From: Marinococcus luteus_A
GTDB taxonomy: Bacteria > Bacillota > Bacilli > Bacillales > Marinococcaceae
Reading direction: 5' to 3'
Assembly (NCBI RefSeq): GCF_034497705.1
Contig: NZ_JAXRUV010000006.1
Location: 1-64,000, forward strand
DNA: 64,000 nt
Made by a program: the position numbers and the translations under genes. Shown here piece after piece: positions 50,881 through 59,304 of this stretch. Each line of letters opens with the position of its first letter. The stretch's first letter is position 1. The notes below the pieces were generated by a model. That model saw only the letters and a list, made by a program, of their open reading frames with translations, made no database searches and was not told the DNA's origin.

Positions 50881-51447
50881 CTATTCTGTCTGTTCAGCTT
50901 CAATCGTTACTCCGTCGAGCTCCAGGCTCTCCCCGTTCAGCAGCCTGCTTTCGGCTTCTAGCGCGGGTTCTCTCCACTCCTGCTCATAAGCTTCTTCAAA
51001 ATCTACACGGGAGTGGTTAAAAAACAGGCCATTTCCAGCTATATAAGGCTCGTACGAGTCCAGAAAGGCCTCTTCGCCCGTTACCTGGACACGGACAAGA
51101 ACATTACTCCCATCCCACTGGTCGTTTTTATAATACCCAAAAGCATACACGTTATCGAGTACCGCATAAGAGCCCAGGGGAATAATCACTTTTGTTTCCT
51201 GCGCTTCTTCAAGGCTGTCTGAGGTTATTAATTGTTCTCCCGGCTGCAGACGGTCGGCAAAGCTGAAGCTCAAATAAAAAAATAATCCCACTATAAAAAC
51301 AGCGAGCAACGGGGAAAGCAGCCGCTCTGTCCGCTTTGACCGGTTAGCGCCAGCCCGGTGCAGCGCATACGCCGCTGCTCCTCCTATTATTAGTGTAACA
51401 ATGGCGCAGATGACATAAAAAACCCAGGGAGTGATTGTCCAAATCAT
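50881..51447 (-). CDS. Hypothetical membrane-anchored protein (188 aa)
   Basis: Two N-terminal membrane helices (VFYVICAIVTLIIGGAAAYAL and LLAVFIVGLFFYLSFSFA) are followed by an acidic extracytoplasmic or cytoplasmic domain of about 120 residues (QLITSDSLEEAQETKVIIPLGSYAVLDNVYAFGYYK). No domain recognised. AAAGGATTAGACA precedes the ATG. Probably in an operon with the FAH-family gene 21 bases downstream, though a shared function is not evident. Confidence 0.65.
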   Translation of the reverse strand: MIWTITPWVFYVICAIVTLIIGGAAAYALHRAGANRSKRTERLLSPLLAVFIVGLFFYLSFSFADRLQPGEQLITSDSLEEAQETKVIIPLGSYAVLDNVYAFGYYKNDQWDGSNVLVRVQVTGEEAFLDSYEPYIAGNGLFFNHSRVDFEEAYEQEWREPALEAESRLLNGESLELDGVTIEAEQTE

Positions 51448-51609
51448 TGTCTAATCCTTTCTTTGTACCTTCGTTAAAAATTCCTTTCCTATCGTATCAC
51501 ATCCTCCCTCTCCATCAGAAACAGAAGCTTTTTCCTTCAATCATATATACGGGTTTATTTCTATATGAAAGCGGTAATACAAACTTAAATACCTCAGGGG
51601 GGATCGTTG

Positions 51610-52050
51610 ATGAATAAATTGCATACCTCACTGGCTGTCTGGGCACTCTTTTTGTTTGTTATGGCCCTTGTCCTCCCCTTTACGACAAACGGCGGCAGCA
51701 CCCTGGCTGATTTAATGCACAGCTATACGATCTATGGCTTTTTTTCCCTCATACCAATTATTGTTTACGGCACTATTCTTTCGATCTGTTCAGACTGGAT
51801 CACCAACCTTTTTTTCAGACGCATCCCCGAAGTCTCCCTGGTTCTGCATATGATTGGCGGAGCTTTTGTTTATGCCTTTTCCCAGCATTGGAACATCGCA
51901 CTCATGGGCATTTTCGCTGCTGTTCTATTTTTTACGCTCGACCAGCTGTTCGTTCTTTGGCACCAACGGTTTTCCTTTATGGCAAACGTTCCTTTTGTTC
52001 TCAGCTTCAGCAGTGTCCTTCTGATGTTTATCGGGGCTTCTTTTTCCTGA
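51610..52050 (+). CDS. Hypothetical membrane protein (146 aa, four spans)
   Basis: Four clear membrane helices (LAVWALFLFVMALVLPF, GFFSLIPIIVYGTILSI, LVLHMIGGAFVYAF with ALMGIFAAVLFFTL, and FVLSFSSVLLMFIGASF). I use ATG 51610 with GGGGGATC upstream. No family recognised. Monocistronic, with a terminator after it. Confidence 0.65.
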   Translation: MNKLHTSLAVWALFLFVMALVLPFTTNGGSTLADLMHSYTIYGFFSLIPIIVYGTILSICSDWITNLFFRRIPEVSLVLHMIGGAFVYAFSQHWNIALMGIFAAVLFFTLDQLFVLWHQRFSFMANVPFVLSFSSVLLMFIGASFS

Positions 52051-52060
52051 ACAGATACAA

Positions 52061-52100
52061 ATATGCTCCGGGGGCTTCTCAGTCCCGGAGCATATTATTT
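52061..52100. terminator. Bidirectional terminator between the membrane-protein gene and accB
   Basis: AATATGCTCCGGG pairs with CCCGGAGCATATT around a ten-base loop; tails are moderately T-rich. It separates convergent genes. Confidence 0.75.
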
Positions 52101-52584
52101 ATGAAGGGTTCACCCGGAAAAGAGGCTGCCCATATTCTACTAACTCTCCGTCTTCCACTAGGATCTCTGCGATTTCTCCAGTGACTTCTGCTTCAAGCTC
52201 ATTCATTAACTTCATTGCCTCTACGATGCAGACGATGGTGTTCGGCTTAATCGCCGCCCCTTTTTCCACATAAGCTCCTGCTTCCGGTGAAGGAGAACGG
52301 TAAAACGTGCCTACCATCGGTGATGTAATTTCATAATAATTGGAATCTGCTTCTTTCTCACTGTTATCTTCCGGTCTTTCTTCCTTTTTCGTTTCTGACT
52401 GCTGCGGGGCCGGGTGGGCAACTGGCTGCGGGGCCGGCTCTACGCTTTGCTGTGCCACAGGACGCATCGCTGCTTCTTTACGTATAGTAACCTTTTCTTT
52501 CATATCGTTGCGGATCTCAAGCTCTCCAACGGAGGACTCGTCCACTGCCTGAATGAGCTCTTTAATTTCTTCAATAGAATACAT
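52099..52584 (-). CDS. accB: Biotin carboxyl carrier protein of acetyl-CoA carboxylase
   Basis: A 161-residue BCCP. The N-terminal helix (MYSIEEIKELIQAVDESSVGELEI) and a Pro/Ala/Gln-rich linker (about 40-80) lead to the biotinyl domain with Lys125 in VEAMKLMNELEAE and the thumb-like YYEITSPMVGTFYRSPSPEA. Last gene of the accC-tetR-accB unit. Usually accB comes directly before accC; the reversed and interrupted order here suggests a second copy or a rearranged operon. Confidence 0.93.
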   Translation of the reverse strand: MYSIEEIKELIQAVDESSVGELEIRNDMKEKVTIRKEAAMRPVAQQSVEPAPQPVAHPAPQQSETKKEERPEDNSEKEADSNYYEITSPMVGTFYRSPSPEAGAYVEKGAAIKPNTIVCIVEAMKLMNELEAEVTGEIAEILVEDGELVEYGQPLFRVNPS

Positions 52585-52613
52585 TGGGGTTCTCTCCTCT
52601 CAAAAATAAACAC

Positions 52614-53246
52614 TTACACATGCGTTGAATTCAAGAAAAAACGCTGGTACTTTTCCTGTTTTCTGGCTTCGTCGGTAAGAACCGCATTCATCACCAGATC
52701 GCCAAATATGTTCGCGATATCCTGAAGTGAGTACAAGCCGCTTGATTTGTACCATTTGTATGTCCAGTTCATCATTCCAAATATCGCCATCGACGTAATT
52801 GGCACTGGGAGCTCCTGTCGGAACTCTCCTTCTTCAATACCGTTTTCGACCAATTGAAACATCGTGTTCTTGTATTCATCCCGTTTAGCTTCGAGCCGTT
52901 TGAAATAATCTGAAGACAAATGCTTTCCTTCCTGATAAAACACTGTTACATGCGGACGATACACTTCAAACATACGTACAAACGAGCGTATCACCTCATA
53001 CAGCCGCTCAGCCGGCGTGTCGTATCTGGACTGCACTTCGTCTGCTTTTGTAAGCACATAGGTGATGAAAGATTCATGAATAGTGTACAAAAGTTCTTCT
53101 TTGGACGTGAAATTGTGATAAAAACCGCCTTTGGATGTATGGCTTTGTTTCACAATGCGATCGACGGTGACCGCATGGAAGCCAAATTCTTCAAACAGCT
53201 CCAAAGCTGCATCCGTAATCCGCTTTTTTGTCGATCTGGTCGCCAT
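52614..53246 (-). CDS. TetR-family regulator between accC and accB
   Basis: A 210-residue regulator. The HTH is TKKRITDAALELFEEFGFHAVTVDRIVKQSHTSKGGFYHNFTSKEELLYTIHE (about 6-58). The ligand domain is mostly helical and aromatic-rich (MAIFGMMNWTYKWYKSSGLYSLQDIANIF), like TetR proteins that bind acyl-CoA. It is 23 bases after accC and 29 before accB on the same strand. An acyl-CoA or fatty-acid responsive role controlling this operon is inferred from context, not shown. Confidence 0.85.
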   Translation of the reverse strand: MATRSTKKRITDAALELFEEFGFHAVTVDRIVKQSHTSKGGFYHNFTSKEELLYTIHESFITYVLTKADEVQSRYDTPAERLYEVIRSFVRMFEVYRPHVTVFYQEGKHLSSDYFKRLEAKRDEYKNTMFQLVENGIEEGEFRQELPVPITSMAIFGMMNWTYKWYKSSGLYSLQDIANIFGDLVMNAVLTDEARKQEKYQRFFLNSTHV

Positions 53247-53269
53247 CGATCCTTCCGCCTTCCTATATG

Positions 53270-54631
53270 CTAGACACTGCTTTCTTCTTCCATAATAGAA
53301 TGGGTGTCCAAAAAGTTTGTAGTAAAGTTTCCGGAAATAAAATCTTCATGGTTCAAAAGCTTCAAGTGAAACGGGATCGTCGTATCCACTCCGTCTACAA
53401 CGAATTCAAGCAGTGCCCGCTTCATCCGGGCAATCACTTCTTCCCTGTTTTTTCCGCGGACGATCAGTTTGGCTACCATTGAATCATAGTAGGGAGAAAT
53501 TTTGAACCCTGTATACATGGCACTGTCCACCCGTACACCCAGTCCGCCTGGAGGCAGATAAAGTTCAAGTTTCCCCGGAGAAGGCCTGAAATTTTTTGCC
53601 GGACTTTCTGCATTGATTCTGCATTCCATCGCCCATCCCTCAATTTCAATTTCCTCCTGCTTCACCTGCAGTTCATGACCGGCAGCTGCATAAATTTGTT
53701 CTTTGATTAAATCAACACCGGTCACTTCCTCTGTCACGGGGTGCTCTACTTGGATTCTCGTATTCATTTCCATAAAATAAAACTTTTTATGGGCATCCAA
53801 AAGGAATTCCACTGTGCCCGCTCCGCAGTAATCAACTGCTTTTGCAGCCTGAACGGCGGCTTCTCCCATGGCCTCTCTCGTTTCTTCATCGAGAGCTGGT
53901 GACGGAGCTTCTTCTACAAGCTTTTGGTGGCGCCTTTGGATCGAACAGTCTCTTTCTCCTAAATGGATAACGTTTCCATGACTGTCTGCCATGACCTGAA
54001 TTTCGATATGTCTTGGCTCCACGACCAGCTTCTCCATGTAAACTCCGGCGTCGCCAAAGGAGCTCTCGGCTTCCTGGCGGGCCATCTGGATGCATTTGTC
54101 CAGGTCTTCAGCGGTATGAGCTGCCCGCATTCCTTTTCCGCCGCCGCCGGCAGTAGCCTTGATCATCACTGGATAACCAATATCTTCTGCAAGTGCATGA
54201 ACATCCGTGTTTTCATCAAGCAATCCATTGCTTCCCGGCACAACCGGCACTCCTGCATCTCTCATCGTTTCTCTTGCCACGTCCTTCGTTCCCATCCGGC
54301 GGATAGCTTCTGGAGAAGGACCGATAAACGTAATGTCGTGATCTGCGCAGATTTCGGCAAATTCAGCGTTCTCTGCTAAAAAACCATATCCCGGGTGGAT
54401 CGCCTCAGCTCCTGTTTTTAAAGCAGTGGAAATTAAATTAGTCATTTTTAAGTAGCTTTCTGAGGAAGCATAAGGTCCCACACAGTAAGCTTCGTCTGCC
54501 ATGTGAACATGGAGGGCGTCTTTATCTGCTTCTGAATATACGGCTACAGTTTCAATCCCAAGTTCCCGGCAGGCTCTTATAATACGAACTGCGATCTCGC
54601 CGCGGTTGGCTATTAATATTCGTTTAAACAT
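53270..54631 (-). CDS. accC: Biotin carboxylase subunit of acetyl-CoA (or acyl-CoA) carboxylase
   Basis: ATP-grasp biotin carboxylase of 453 residues from ATG 54631 (AGAGAGG upstream). FKRILIANRGEIAVRIIRA starts the N-domain, VMIKATAGGGGKGMR binds ATP, HIEIQVMADSHGNVIHLGERDCSIQRRHQK and FYFMEMNTRIQVEHPVTEEVTG hold the bicarbonate/biotin residues. Intact. With accB but no transferase gene nearby it could serve either fatty-acid synthesis or acyl-CoA degradation; this cannot be told without the rest of the genome. Confidence 0.94.
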   Translation of the reverse strand: MFKRILIANRGEIAVRIIRACRELGIETVAVYSEADKDALHVHMADEAYCVGPYASSESYLKMTNLISTALKTGAEAIHPGYGFLAENAEFAEICADHDITFIGPSPEAIRRMGTKDVARETMRDAGVPVVPGSNGLLDENTDVHALAEDIGYPVMIKATAGGGGKGMRAAHTAEDLDKCIQMARQEAESSFGDAGVYMEKLVVEPRHIEIQVMADSHGNVIHLGERDCSIQRRHQKLVEEAPSPALDEETREAMGEAAVQAAKAVDYCGAGTVEFLLDAHKKFYFMEMNTRIQVEHPVTEEVTGVDLIKEQIYAAAGHELQVKQEEIEIEGWAMECRINAESPAKNFRPSPGKLELYLPPGGLGVRVDSAMYTGFKISPYYDSMVAKLIVRGKNREEVIARMKRALLEFVVDGVDTTIPFHLKLLNHEDFISGNFTTNFLDTHSIMEEESSV

Positions 54632-54696
54632 ACTTCGTGCCTCTCTTTCTGTAAACAACTAGCGGCTGTTTTCCGGCCCCGCTGACGATCTATCTC

Positions 54697-54724
54697 GAAA
54701 ACCCTTGATATGTAAGGATTTTTC
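54697..54724. repeat. Imperfect inverted repeat in the accC leader
   Basis: GAAAACCCTT (54697) faces AAGGATTTTTC (to 54724) around GATATGT. It lies between the accC promoter and start codon, where an operator or a leader hairpin could act. Confidence 0.35.
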
Positions 54725-54742
54725 ATAATTATACTACCCTTC

Positions 54743-54771
54743 ATTTTATTCCTTTTGTCAATTCTTCTCAA
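54743..54771 (-). promoter_or_regulatory. Sigma-A promoter of accC-tetR-accB
   Basis: TTGAGA (54771-54766), 17-base spacer, TAAAAT (54748-54743) on the minus strand, about 110 bases upstream of the accC ATG. Confidence 0.55.
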
Positions 54772-54832
54772 CAATTTTTTTAAAACTTTTCTTTTCTTTC
54801 CGTTAAGCATACATAATTCCCGTCGTTTTGTC

Positions 54833-54841
54833 TGGTATAAT
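54833..54841 (+). promoter_or_regulatory. Extended -10 promoter of the DDAH-like gene
   Basis: TGGTATAAT (TGnTATAAT) 31 bases before the start codon; no strong -35 is visible, as is usual for extended -10 promoters. Confidence 0.55.
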
Positions 54842-54872
54842 GTATGTTTAAAGAGAAAAGGAGCGGGTTTTT

Positions 54873-55730
54873 TTGACCAACACTATAACTGCTTATGTTG
54901 AGGATGAATATTCTGTTTTAGCGGATGTTATCATGTGCGAACCCAGGCATATGGCTATTAAAGAGGTTATAAATGAAATGCAGAAGCAGCACGCTTCCGC
55001 CAATATCGATATAGAAAAAGCAGTATTTCAGCATAAACAGCTTACAGCTGTCATTCAGGAATTTGGCGCTTCTGTACATTTTCTGCCTGCCTCCGCTTCT
55101 CTTCCCGAACAGGTCTTCACCCGGGACATTGGGTTTGTGATCGATGATCAATTGTTTTTATCAAATATGGGTACTTCTATTCGTTCGGCAGAAACCACGG
55201 CTTTAGCAGACTGGTATGAACAGCGTTACGGACCATGTACCCATTTAAAAAGCGGCACCATCGAAGGCGGGGACGTTATGCTTTCAGAGAAGCTTCTTTT
55301 TATCGGCCAGAGCTCCCGGACGTCTAAAGAAGGCCTGGACGAACTTCAGAAGGAGTGTCCTAATAAGCAGATTATTCCGGTACATTTCGATAACCGCCAT
55401 CTGCATCTGGACTGTATTTTTAATATTTTGGACAGTGCTACTGCTATTGCCTATGAAGCAGCTTTTGACACTGAAAGTCTGGAAGCAGTCAAACAGTATT
55501 TTAATATTATTTCTGTACCGGAGGAGGAACAGAGCCGGTTGGGAACTAATGTATTCTCTCTCGGGCACAGTCATGTTATATCACTGCCGGAAAATATGCA
55601 TGTTAACAAACAATTACGGGAATACGGTTTTATAGTTCATGAAGTGTCCTACGATGAAATTATAAAATCCGGGGGCTCTTTCAGGTGTACTACTCTCCCT
55701 TTGCGACGGGAGAGAAAAAATCACCAATAA
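54873..55730 (+). CDS. Dimethylarginine dimethylaminohydrolase/arginine deiminase-family amidinohydrolase
   Basis: Amidinotransferase-fold hydrolase of 285 residues. Catalytic Cys272 is in GGSFRCTTLPL, the active-site His178 is in HLHLDCIFN, and substrate-binding acids are in FTRDIGF (Asp85) and EGGD (131-134). The set is complete. The short length and motif spacing fit DDAH and related small enzymes (YkgA-like) rather than the 400-residue arginine deiminase. Start TTG 54873 with GGAGCGGG upstream. Substrate may be a methylated arginine or another guanidino compound. Followed 18 bases later by a pterin dehydratase gene. Confidence 0.85.
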   Translation: MTNTITAYVEDEYSVLADVIMCEPRHMAIKEVINEMQKQHASANIDIEKAVFQHKQLTAVIQEFGASVHFLPASASLPEQVFTRDIGFVIDDQLFLSNMGTSIRSAETTALADWYEQRYGPCTHLKSGTIEGGDVMLSEKLLFIGQSSRTSKEGLDELQKECPNKQIIPVHFDNRHLHLDCIFNILDSATAIAYEAAFDTESLEAVKQYFNIISVPEEEQSRLGTNVFSLGHSHVISLPENMHVNKQLREYGFIVHEVSYDEIIKSGGSFRCTTLPLRRERKNHQ

Positions 55731-55748
55731 GGAAAGGAACGTGGAACA

Positions 55749-56039
55749 ATGATCATGTCTGCAGAAGAAATTCAAAACGAGCTGAGCAATCTGCCAAATT
55801 GGAATAACGACGGGGACAAGGCCATTGTACGGGAATATAAATTTTCTAATTATCTGGATGGTATTGAGTTTGTTAAAGAGGTGGCAGCGCATGCAGAAAA
55901 TGTGCAGCACCATCCCAAGATCACCATTGATCATACCCAGGTTACTATTTCTTTTACCACTGTAGATCAGGGCGGCGTTACCGAAAAAGATTTCAACGCT
56001 GCGAAGGAAGTAGAACGACTTGCCGAAGACATCCAGTAA
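55749..56039 (+). CDS. Pterin-4a-carbinolamine dehydratase
   Basis: A 96-residue PCD/DCoH protein. FVKEVAAHAENVQHHPKITIDHTQVTISFTT contains the His-His-Pro and distal His residues of the active site. In organisms with phenylalanine hydroxylase it recycles tetrahydrobiopterin; no such hydroxylase is in the window, and many bacteria carry PCD with other roles, including molybdopterin-related ones. Co-transcribed with the DDAH-like gene. A terminator follows. Confidence 0.92.
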   Translation: MIMSAEEIQNELSNLPNWNNDGDKAIVREYKFSNYLDGIEFVKEVAAHAENVQHHPKITIDHTQVTISFTTVDQGGVTEKDFNAAKEVERLAEDIQ

Positions 56040-56070
56040 CTCGCGGATTTTCTTTTTAATAATTTGTATA

Positions 56071-56112
56071 TAGACAGCTGCCGGAATTTTATTCGGCAGC
56101 TGTCTTTTTGTA
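56071..56112 (+). terminator. Terminator of the DDAH-PCD operon
   Basis: AGACAGCTGCCG pairs with CGGCAGCTGTCT around GAATTTTATT, followed by TTTTG. Confidence 0.8.
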
Positions 56113-56228
56113 AGACTAAAGTCACAAATCATACATATCTTTATACAGACTTTTGTGTCATTATATATGTAACAGAGATACTTATATATTAATGAGCAGT
56201 GAATCAGCTGTGGAGGAGTTGATAAGAA

Positions 56229-58544
56229 ATGAGAATAGGATCTTACGGTACGGCTCATGCTCTTATCAGCATCGCCGTTTTTCTCGCAGTCATGGCTTTT
56301 ATTTTTTATCCGATGCTGATGGCGGACGCCGATAGCTTTGACCAGCACAATGCCCGTGAGGATGTTGGACAGGTCCAGGCAGCTGTCGAACAGGATATTG
56401 CTTCCATGCACACTTTAAATGAAGACTGGGCCACCTGGGACGATTCTTTTCAGTTTATGACAGACCAGCATGAAGAGTACATACATACAAATTTGCAGAA
56501 TGATACATTTATTAACAACGATGTGAGCATTATTCTTTTCGTTAATAAAGAGCTTGAAACCGTCTACGAAAAAGAAGTAGACCTGCAAAATCAACAAGAA
56601 GGAGGCGTCCATCGTTCGCTTGTCTCTGGAGTACAGAAAGAATTGCAGAAGTCCGGGGAAGAACGAACTTTTTTAACTGGGACCGACTCCGGCGCTCACT
56701 ATTTTTCTGTTCAGCATATTCTGCCGAGCGACGGGTCCGGAAACTTTAATGGTTATTTGGTCATGGGGAAAGCAATTAACGACGGATATATAGATACTGT
56801 GAGTGACTTGTTCTCCTTCCCGATCAATCTGCGGCCAGGAGATGGACCGTCCGGTACGGCCATTACTGCTGAAGATGCGGACACTATCGAAGGCACCTGG
56901 ACAGCTGAAAACGCAGATGGCCGTTCTGCTTTTCAGCTGGGGGTAATGAAAGACCGGGTCTACTTCTCCGAGCTTTCCGATACCATGAATACAATGGTTT
57001 TTTTCATGCTTGCTCTGCTGCTCGCATATTTCGCGCTAACATACTACCAGTTTAAATTCCTTGTAGAAAGACCAATCACTTCTTTATCAGAGCAGTTAAA
57101 GCATATTCGCATCCATCATCTGTTGTCCCACAGGGTTTCTTTAAAACGCCGGCCGGCCAGGGAATTAAAAGAGCTCGAGGAATCTATGAACAATATGCTT
57201 GAGCGTTCGGAATACGCTCACCTTGAAGTTACACATATGGCATATACAGACCATCTCACCTCTCTGCATAACCGCCATTATGTCCAGGAAGCTTTTCCAG
57301 GATTTCTTGAAAACCATAAAAATAACACATTCGTTCTATTTTTTGACCTTGATGGGTTTAAACGAGTTAACGACAGCTGGGGGCACAAGGCAGGTGATGA
57401 ATTAATCCGACAGGCTGCCGCCAGGTTAAACAGCATGTTTACCGGTCCTGATTCAATCACCGCCCGCCTCGGGGGTGACGAATTTGTTGTAGTTACAGCA
57501 GCTGACAGCAGAGAGCACCTCGCCAGCGTACTCGAAGAGGCCGTGACTTTTCTTAATAAACAGTACTATTTTGATGACAAAGCCACATTTATTTCAGCCA
57601 GCGCCGGTGTGAGCTCTTTTCCTGACGACGGAGAAAGCTTTGACATTCTTTTAAAGCACGCCGACACCGCTATGTACGAAGCTAAAAAGAACACGGCCGG
57701 CAGAATTGTCTATTATGAGGAACTGTCCCTTAATGATGACTATCAATTTTCTCTGGCAATAAGAAACGACATTATGTTTGCTTTCGAAAAAGAAGAATTC
57801 TATCTTGAATTTCAGCCGATTATGGAGCCGGGATGCGAGAATATGGAGGGGGCTGAAGCTCTTCTTCGTTGGAAACATCCGCTTTACGGAAGAATATCCC
57901 CCGCTACATTCATACCGCTTTTAGAAGAAACAGGAGATATTCATCAGGTCGGAGCGTGGGTGATTCATTCTTCGCTTAAGGAAGCCCAAAAGTGGAGAAA
58001 AATCGGCTTTCCTTCCATCAAATTGTCTTTTAATGTGTCTAAAATACAGATTCAATCGCTTGATTATCTTATGGCATCCCTTGATAGTGCTCTGGCAGAA
58101 ACAGGCTTTCCGCCCCATCTTCTGCGGGCGGAAATTACAGAGGACAATATCGACTATGATCCTCAGATGACTATTGATTTTATTACACAGCTGCAGCAGC
58201 GCGGAGTGAAAGTTGCGCTCGATGATTTTGGGGTGGGAAGCTCTTCGCTGCATTCCCTCCGCGACCTTCCTATCAATCTGGTCAAGCTCGACCGCAGCTT
58301 TGTACGGCATATTCCTTCCACCACTTTTGATACAACGCTTTTAACCGGCATTTACCGCCTTATTGAAGAGCTCGATCTCGATGTCGTTACGGAAGGAGTG
58401 GAAAATGCCGCGCAGCTGGAATTTGTGCAGCAGTACAGCACCTCTTACGTCCAGGGATATTATTTCAGCCGGCCGGTGCCTTCAGTAGAGCTGATTGCTT
58501 TCATGAAAGAAAAAAATAAAAAGGATCCTTCCTTTATACATTGA
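56229..58544 (+). CDS. CHASE4-GGDEF-EAL membrane protein (cyclic-di-GMP turnover)
   Basis: A 771-residue inner-membrane protein. TM1 about 8-30; extracytoplasmic CHASE4 sensor about 35-245 with hallmark DWATWDDSFQF (66-76); TM2 about 253-274; HAMP-like linker; GGDEF domain about 335-495 with intact GGDEF (415-419); EAL domain about 510-760 with EALLR (543-547), DDFGVG and EGVEN. Both catalytic motifs look active. The RxxD inhibitory site upstream of GGDEF is replaced by TGPD. So it may make and degrade c-di-GMP under control of an external signal. Monocistronic. Confidence 0.93.
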   Translation: MRIGSYGTAHALISIAVFLAVMAFIFYPMLMADADSFDQHNAREDVGQVQAAVEQDIASMHTLNEDWATWDDSFQFMTDQHEEYIHTNLQNDTFINNDVSIILFVNKELETVYEKEVDLQNQQEGGVHRSLVSGVQKELQKSGEERTFLTGTDSGAHYFSVQHILPSDGSGNFNGYLVMGKAINDGYIDTVSDLFSFPINLRPGDGPSGTAITAEDADTIEGTWTAENADGRSAFQLGVMKDRVYFSELSDTMNTMVFFMLALLLAYFALTYYQFKFLVERPITSLSEQLKHIRIHHLLSHRVSLKRRPARELKELEESMNNMLERSEYAHLEVTHMAYTDHLTSLHNRHYVQEAFPGFLENHKNNTFVLFFDLDGFKRVNDSWGHKAGDELIRQAAARLNSMFTGPDSITARLGGDEFVVVTAADSREHLASVLEEAVTFLNKQYYFDDKATFISASAGVSSFPDDGESFDILLKHADTAMYEAKKNTAGRIVYYEELSLNDDYQFSLAIRNDIMFAFEKEEFYLEFQPIMEPGCENMEGAEALLRWKHPLYGRISPATFIPLLEETGDIHQVGAWVIHSSLKEAQKWRKIGFPSIKLSFNVSKIQIQSLDYLMASLDSALAETGFPPHLLRAEITEDNIDYDPQMTIDFITQLQQRGVKVALDDFGVGSSSLHSLRDLPINLVKLDRSFVRHIPSTTFDTTLLTGIYRLIEELDLDVVTEGVENAAQLEFVQQYSTSYVQGYYFSRPVPSVELIAFMKEKNKKDPSFIH

Positions 58545-58545
58545 A

Positions 58546-58582
58546 AAGAGCAGCTGCCTAATGTACAGCTGCTCCTTCTTTA
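58546..58582. terminator. Bidirectional terminator between the GGDEF-EAL gene and the YdaT-like gene
   Basis: AGAGCAGCTG pairs with CAGCTGCTC around CCTAATGTA; the plus-strand tail is CTTCTTTATTT and the minus-strand tail is TTTTC. Confidence 0.75.
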
Positions 58583-58583
58583 T

Positions 58584-59027
58584 TTAATAGGAATGTCTTT
58601 TTTCTACTGTTCCATCCTTCTTGTAAATAATGGCTTCTGTCCCTTTCTTTTCTGCCACTTCTTTTGCACGTTCGATAGCTTCTGATTTGCTGGCATAGAC
58701 AATATCCGGTTTTTTCGCACTTTTTGCCCGTACAGCCCATCCGTCTTCATGTGCTTCTACCAGCTCTGCTTTTTCCATCAGTTCGGGATCCGAACCACTT
58801 TCTTCGTCATCACGGGATTTAGGATCTTCCTCCTCCATGAATTCCGTTACTTCTTCTTTAGAAGCATTGCTGTACCATTCTTTTGCCTGTTCGGTTGCAA
58901 TTGGAATCGCACGGCCTTCATCGTATCCATCGTCGAGCATCGAATTGGCTATATCGATTGCTTTTTTCTTTACTGGCTTGTCCAAGTTTTTTAGGGATGA
59001 AGGGTAGTCATTCATCGTCCAGGGCAT
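58584..59027 (-). CDS. ydaT: YdaT-like DUF2188 stress protein
   Basis: A 147-residue protein. The N-terminal segment MPWTMNDYPSSLKNLDKPVKKKAIDIANSMLDDGYDEGRAIPIATEQAKEWY is ChaB-like. A charged linker leads to a C-terminal DUF2188 fold (about 90-147: HEDGWAVRAKSAKKPDIVYASKSEAIERAKEVAEKKGTEAIIYKKDGTVEKRHSY). B. subtilis YdaT has the same layout and is a sigma-B general-stress protein. GAGGAGG precedes the ATG, and a sigma-B-like promoter is 35 bases upstream. Molecular role unknown. Confidence 0.85.
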   Translation of the reverse strand: MPWTMNDYPSSLKNLDKPVKKKAIDIANSMLDDGYDEGRAIPIATEQAKEWYSNASKEEVTEFMEEEDPKSRDDEESGSDPELMEKAELVEAHEDGWAVRAKSAKKPDIVYASKSEAIERAKEVAEKKGTEAIIYKKDGTVEKRHSY

Positions 59028-59061
59028 GTTTTTTCCTCCTCATCATTTTTGTTACCTTTCT

Positions 59062-59088
59062 TTTCCCATATTATGTGCATACAAAAAC
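59062..59088 (-). promoter_or_regulatory. Sigma-B-type promoter of the YdaT-like gene
   Basis: GTTTTT (59088-59083), 15-base spacer, GGGAAA (59067-59062) on the minus strand, close to the sigma-B consensus GTTTAA-N12-15-GGGWAW. Confidence 0.55.
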
Positions 59089-59162
59089 AGGATTTTCTCC
59101 AGAAGCCTCCTCTTTAATTCCTCCAAACCCCGGTTTCTTTGCGGAAATTTATATGAGAATCT

Positions 59163-59188
59163 GTTTAGGGCTCTGAAAAGCAGGGTAC
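59163..59188 (+). promoter_or_regulatory. Sigma-B-type promoter of the ytxG-ytxH-like genes
   Basis: GTTTAG (59163-59168), 14-base spacer, GGGTAC (59183-59188): one mismatch in each element from GTTTAA and GGGTAT. It lies 117 bases upstream of the first start codon. Confidence 0.65.
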
Positions 59189-59304
59189 GAGAGAGTTAGA
59201 CACTATTATATGGTCCGCACGCCCTGGTGCTCTGCCATGAATCATGGTACCATTTATTAGGCTGTAGGATTAATCGCATTTATTGCAAGGAGGAATGGTG
59301 AATC

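Noticed and set aside
54613..54810. Possible leader ORF before accC
   Set aside because: It overlaps the accC promoter and start codon, its upstream end includes the -10 element, and the internal ATG at 54726 lacks a convincing ribosome binding site.
55614..56411. 265-codon open frame on the minus strand
   Set aside because: Antisense to the pterin dehydratase gene and its flanks, crossing a clear terminator; no domain recognised.
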